The notes under the pieces were generated by a model that was not told the DNA's origin, ran no database searches, and was given only the letters and a program-made list of their open reading frames with translations. A stretch of DNA of 39,182 nucleotides from a virus. Every line of letters begins with the position of its first letter. Position 1 is the stretch's first letter. The position numbers and the translations under genes were made by a program. Location: positions 1-39,182 of the IMG/VR virus record IMGVR_UViG_3300044981_000443; one strand, 5' to 3'. This document shows, one piece after another, positions 36,880 to 39,182 of the stretch.

Positions 36880-38976
36880 TTACTCTACCCGAATCTTTTG
36901 CATCGCTCCACGTAGCCGGCTTAACTCAATAAAATAAACGCTGGATTCCGCCCTGAGGGCAGCCCGCAACTCATTCACCCGGCTAGGCCGAAACCCTTCA
37001 TTGCCCGTTTTGACGTCATATACAGCGATGATGTCGCCGACGTCATTCCGCAAAACTACATCCGGTATGACAAACTCTCTGTCGCCGCCATAGCCGGGTG
37101 GCGAGCTGAATGGTCGTTCAACATCCAAGGGACTGATGCCGCCGATTCCCGCAATGATTACGCGTCCAGCGAACGCTGCATGCACAGCAATGCCATATTT
37201 CTGGAGTTGTCCCGGCATACGGGCCAGTGCGTCAATGGTGTCTTGCAGAATCTGGGTGAGCTTTTTGGTGACGTCATCTATTCGCGAATCTCCAGTCAGC
37301 GCTTGCATATAAGCCTCCGGCGGCACAGGTCCGGCAACTTGAACACGCGGCCCGCGGCTCTCAACTTGTCCGCTCGCCGCACCTTCCTTGGGCCGAAACT
37401 TGCCGCCCCGGCCTCCCGGAGTGCCGACCGGCCAGCCAGGATGCTCGGGATCGTCCGAGCTCGCTTTCAGAAGCGCGAGTTTTGCGGACTGCGTTTCCAC
37501 ACCCGCGCTTTGTCCGTTCGCCCCCTCCCTACCAGCATTGGCCTCGATCGGCACAAAGCCGGTCGCGGTAAGCACCATCGGGCGGTCGGCGGCGGCGTTG
37601 TCGAAGGGGTCGAGGCCGAGGGCGTCGCGCATCTCGTTGAGCGTCACCGCGCCGAGCTTGACGCGGCCTTCGAGCACCGTCTCGGGGTCGCCTTCGTCCT
37701 CGTCGAGCCAATGCAGTTCGAGATCGGGCGAGGCAAATTCCTCCGCCACGATCTCGTCGATCAGATCCTTGACCCACTCCTTGGTCGGCTCAAGACCTTC
37801 TTCCTCGGCCTGCGCCGATTGATTGTCGGCGGTGGCGCGGTTCATCGCCTTGGTGGCCCATTGCGGCGGCACCGAAAACGCAAAGCAGATGATGCGGGCG
37901 AGCCACTCGTCGAAATCGTCCTTGTGCTGCGGCTCTTTGGTCTGGACGACTTTGGCGGCGGTCTCGCCGGGCACGAATTTTGCCCGCCGGCGCTTGGCGA
38001 GGTCGCCGGCGAATTCGGTGTCCCAGTAATCCTGGAACTGCTTGATCTGGTCCGGCGTCCAGCCCTGCGGCACGCCGATCAGTGCGTCGGGGATGGAGCC
38101 CTCGGTGAAGTAATCGAGCTGCCAGAGCTGGCGGCGCAGCCCGATATTGACCGTCATCAACACCTGCTGCACCGGCGAAAAACCGTAGACCCGGTGGGCG
38201 CGCACGTTGCGCGGCCGGTAGACGATGTCGCGTGCCGAATAGTTGACCGCCGGCAGGCCCTTGAGCACCTGCTGATAGGCCGGCGGATAGACCATTCCCC
38301 CACCCTTCCCTCCCCCGCTTGCGGGGGAGGATAGCAGGGGGTCCCAATACGGCTGCGGCGTGCGGCCCCAATCGTCGATCACACGCTTGATGGTCGAGCC
38401 GTCGAGCTGCTGCAGGCCGCAGAGCTGGCCTGAGCGCGTGCGCTGGCAATACAGCGTCGCCGCGTCGATGACGAACATGTCCTCGAGCAGCGCACGCAGC
38501 CAAGTCTTCCAGCGCGTGATGCCGTCGGGCTTTTGGAAAAAGGCCTCGATGCCGGCAATGCGCGCGGTCATGTCGGGATCGATCGCGGCGCTGCGGCGTT
38601 TGGATTTTGCGTCGCGCGGCCGGATGCGCCAGCGCTGGCGCTCCATCTGGTCCTTGCGCGTCTCGATGACGAGCCGCAACAGATCGTAGGCGTCGGCGAA
38701 GCCGCGCAACTCGGCAAAACCGATGCTCTCGTAGGCGCGCGGCCGGGTGATGAGGTTGTAGCCGGGCGGAAAATCGAACCGCCTTCCGGCGACGTCGGGC
38801 GGCGCGATCGGCCGCATCGGGTCGAGCGGGCCGAACCAGTCGGCGCCGGAGCCGCGCGCGATGCCATTGCTCGACGTGCCTTGGGATGTGCTTTGGCTTG
38901 GGCCGTACGACACCTGGATCTGATACGGCGACAGCGGCCAAGTCGGCTGGCCGGCGCCGCGCACCTGTTCGCTCAT
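36880..38976 (-). CDS. Portal protein with C-terminal PD-(D/E)XK nuclease-like toxin domain
   Basis: A 698-aa fusion. ATG 38976 has AGGA seven bases upstream; the frame above it is a shadow. Residues ~1-498 are a phage portal: FADAYDLLRLVIETRKDQME, AFFQKPDGITRWKTWLRALL, YRPRNVRAHRVYGFSPVQQV, TEGSIPDALIGVPQGWTPDQ, WLARIICFAFSVPPQWATKA, EMRDALGLDPFDNAAADRPM. After FVPIEANA comes a junction, DDPEHPGWPVGTPGGRGGKF, and a ~170-residue tip. The tip has a PD...DXK signature: IPDVVLRN (D639) and VYDVKTG (D654, K656), 15 residues apart, flanked by helix/strand segments (VNELRAALRAESSVYFIELS), as in restriction-endonuclease-fold nucleases. Portals normally end near the DPF-D... segment, so the tip is an addition. 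Residues ~200-220 derive from an inserted palindrome. The adjacent gene is the candidate antidote. Confidence 0.88.
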   Translation of the reverse strand: MSEQVRGAGQPTWPLSPYQIQVSYGPSQSTSQGTSSNGIARGSGADWFGPLDPMRPIAPPDVAGRRFDFPPGYNLITRPRAYESIGFAELRGFADAYDLLRLVIETRKDQMERQRWRIRPRDAKSKRRSAAIDPDMTARIAGIEAFFQKPDGITRWKTWLRALLEDMFVIDAATLYCQRTRSGQLCGLQQLDGSTIKRVIDDWGRTPQPYWDPLLSSPASGGGKGGGMVYPPAYQQVLKGLPAVNYSARDIVYRPRNVRAHRVYGFSPVQQVLMTVNIGLRRQLWQLDYFTEGSIPDALIGVPQGWTPDQIKQFQDYWDTEFAGDLAKRRRAKFVPGETAAKVVQTKEPQHKDDFDEWLARIICFAFSVPPQWATKAMNRATADNQSAQAEEEGLEPTKEWVKDLIDEIVAEEFASPDLELHWLDEDEGDPETVLEGRVKLGAVTLNEMRDALGLDPFDNAAADRPMVLTATGFVPIEANAGREGANGQSAGVETQSAKLALLKASSDDPEHPGWPVGTPGGRGGKFRPKEGAASGQVESRGPRVQVAGPVPPEAYMQALTGDSRIDDVTKKLTQILQDTIDALARMPGQLQKYGIAVHAAFAGRVIIAGIGGISPLDVERPFSSPPGYGGDREFVIPDVVLRNDVGDIIAVYDVKTGNEGFRPSRVNELRAALRAESSVYFIELSRLRGAMQKIRVE
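38297..38341. repeat. Palindromic element inserted in frame in the portal coding sequence
   Basis: The left arm (38297-38318) is identical to that at 33705-33726; the right arm (38321-38341) is imperfect, with ATAGCA in place of part of the arm. In the portal frame it reads LLSSPASGGGKGGGM, replacing the FAAADGATI segment still visible in the fragment at 34.0 kb. The frame is preserved through the insertion. Confidence 0.85.
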
Positions 38977-39182
38977 CGTGATCCTGTTTCTGTCTGGTCG
39001 TTGTCGCGGCTGACGGCGCGCGAAAAAAGTGGGCCGGGATGCTGCCGTCAAAATAGCTGCGGCAGATCCCGGCCCGGCGACCCACGCCGCCTTACCGCGA
39101 TCCGCTGTCCGGGAGGGACATGCGTTCCGCCGGAGCTGAAGACGGAAAACGCACGGGCGTTGCAGCGGTGCGCGAAGGCAAG
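38977..39182. other. Upstream of portal: no gene seen apart from a terminator
   Basis: This 206-base end piece contains the terminator hairpin (39022-39075) and about 45 bases of leader before the portal start. I see no convincing coding frame on either strand. The gene further upstream (expected to be the large terminase subunit) lies outside the window. Confidence 0.5.
39022..39075 (-). terminator. Intrinsic terminator upstream of the portal gene
   Basis: Read on the minus strand, a long stem is formed by 39060-39075 and 39031-39047 (GGGCCGGGAT and CTGCCG blocks on both sides, one bulged base), with a 12-base A/T-containing loop, followed by ACTTTTTTCG (T-run at 39023-39028). This is a textbook rho-independent terminator for minus-strand transcripts. 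It probably ends the upstream transcription unit. Because only ~45 bases separate it from the portal ATG, the portal operon needs a promoter overlapping this region, or antitermination. Confidence 0.75.

Noticed and set aside
37180-38334. Plus-strand frame of about 380 codons opposite the portal, with a similar one at 35.2-36.4 kb
   Set aside because: Both lie over the duplicated portal sequence, so their similarity to each other only reflects the duplication. They have no start signals or recognisable domains.

Overview
The window is one contiguous virion morphogenesis block of a tailed (siphovirus-type) prophage, or a closely related gene-transfer-agent-like element, in a high-GC alphaproteobacterium. 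A Bradyrhizobium/Rhodopseudomonas relative is likely. That placement rests on the RcGTA-like tail gene order, the protein flavour and the short GC-rich palindromic repeats typical of that group; it is an inference, not a match to a reference. Almost everything lies on the minus strand, so transcription runs from high to low coordinates. No integrase, repressor, lysis or terminase gene is visible, so both ends of the element lie outside the window.

In transcription order: a terminator hairpin (39.02-39.08 kb); portal (36.9-39.0); a toxin/immunity array (30.5-36.8); prohead protease (29.3-30.3); major capsid (27.5-29.1); a second toxin/immunity array (24.1-27.4); two small genes and a plus-strand DUF2235 hydrolase (22.3-24.1); head-tail connector and HK97 gp10-like protein (21.0-22.3); a third toxin/immunity array of DddA-like deaminases with Imm1 (17.1-20.9). 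The tail follows: terminator protein, tube, tail-assembly chaperone with a probable -1 frameshift, tape measure, DUF2460, a beta-propeller protein, DUF2163, a GIY-YIG homing-endonuclease-like gene, NlpC/P60 peptidase, large tail-tip protein, a secreted tail-associated protein and a tail fibre. The last two kilobases hold a plus-strand SGNH esterase and a minus-strand OafA-type acyltransferase, which look like surface-modifying cargo.

The striking content is a polymorphic toxin system built into the head genes. The intact portal carries a C-terminal PD-(D/E)XK nuclease-like domain followed by a candidate immunity gene. Downstream are four further partial portal copies, each placed right after an immunity gene. 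One is fused to a (G)HH nuclease-like tip, and others lead into a recurrent N-terminal module starting MKPPLPR that carries barnase-like or RNase A-like tips. The same logic repeats after the capsid gene (duplicated capsid 3' end) and after gp10 (three copies of the gp10 3' end separating deaminase/Imm1 cassettes). A Pro/Gly-rich junction sits before most tips. Recognisable pairs include barnase-like/barstar, two paralogous (G)HH toxin/immunity pairs, DddA-like deaminase/Imm1, a PD-(D/E)XK nuclease with its candidate immunity gene, and a broken RNase A-like toxin with a retained immunity gene. The layout parallels Rhs/CDI orphan-tip arrays and the MuF toxins known from phage heads, but here the carriers or anchors are portal, capsid and gp10.
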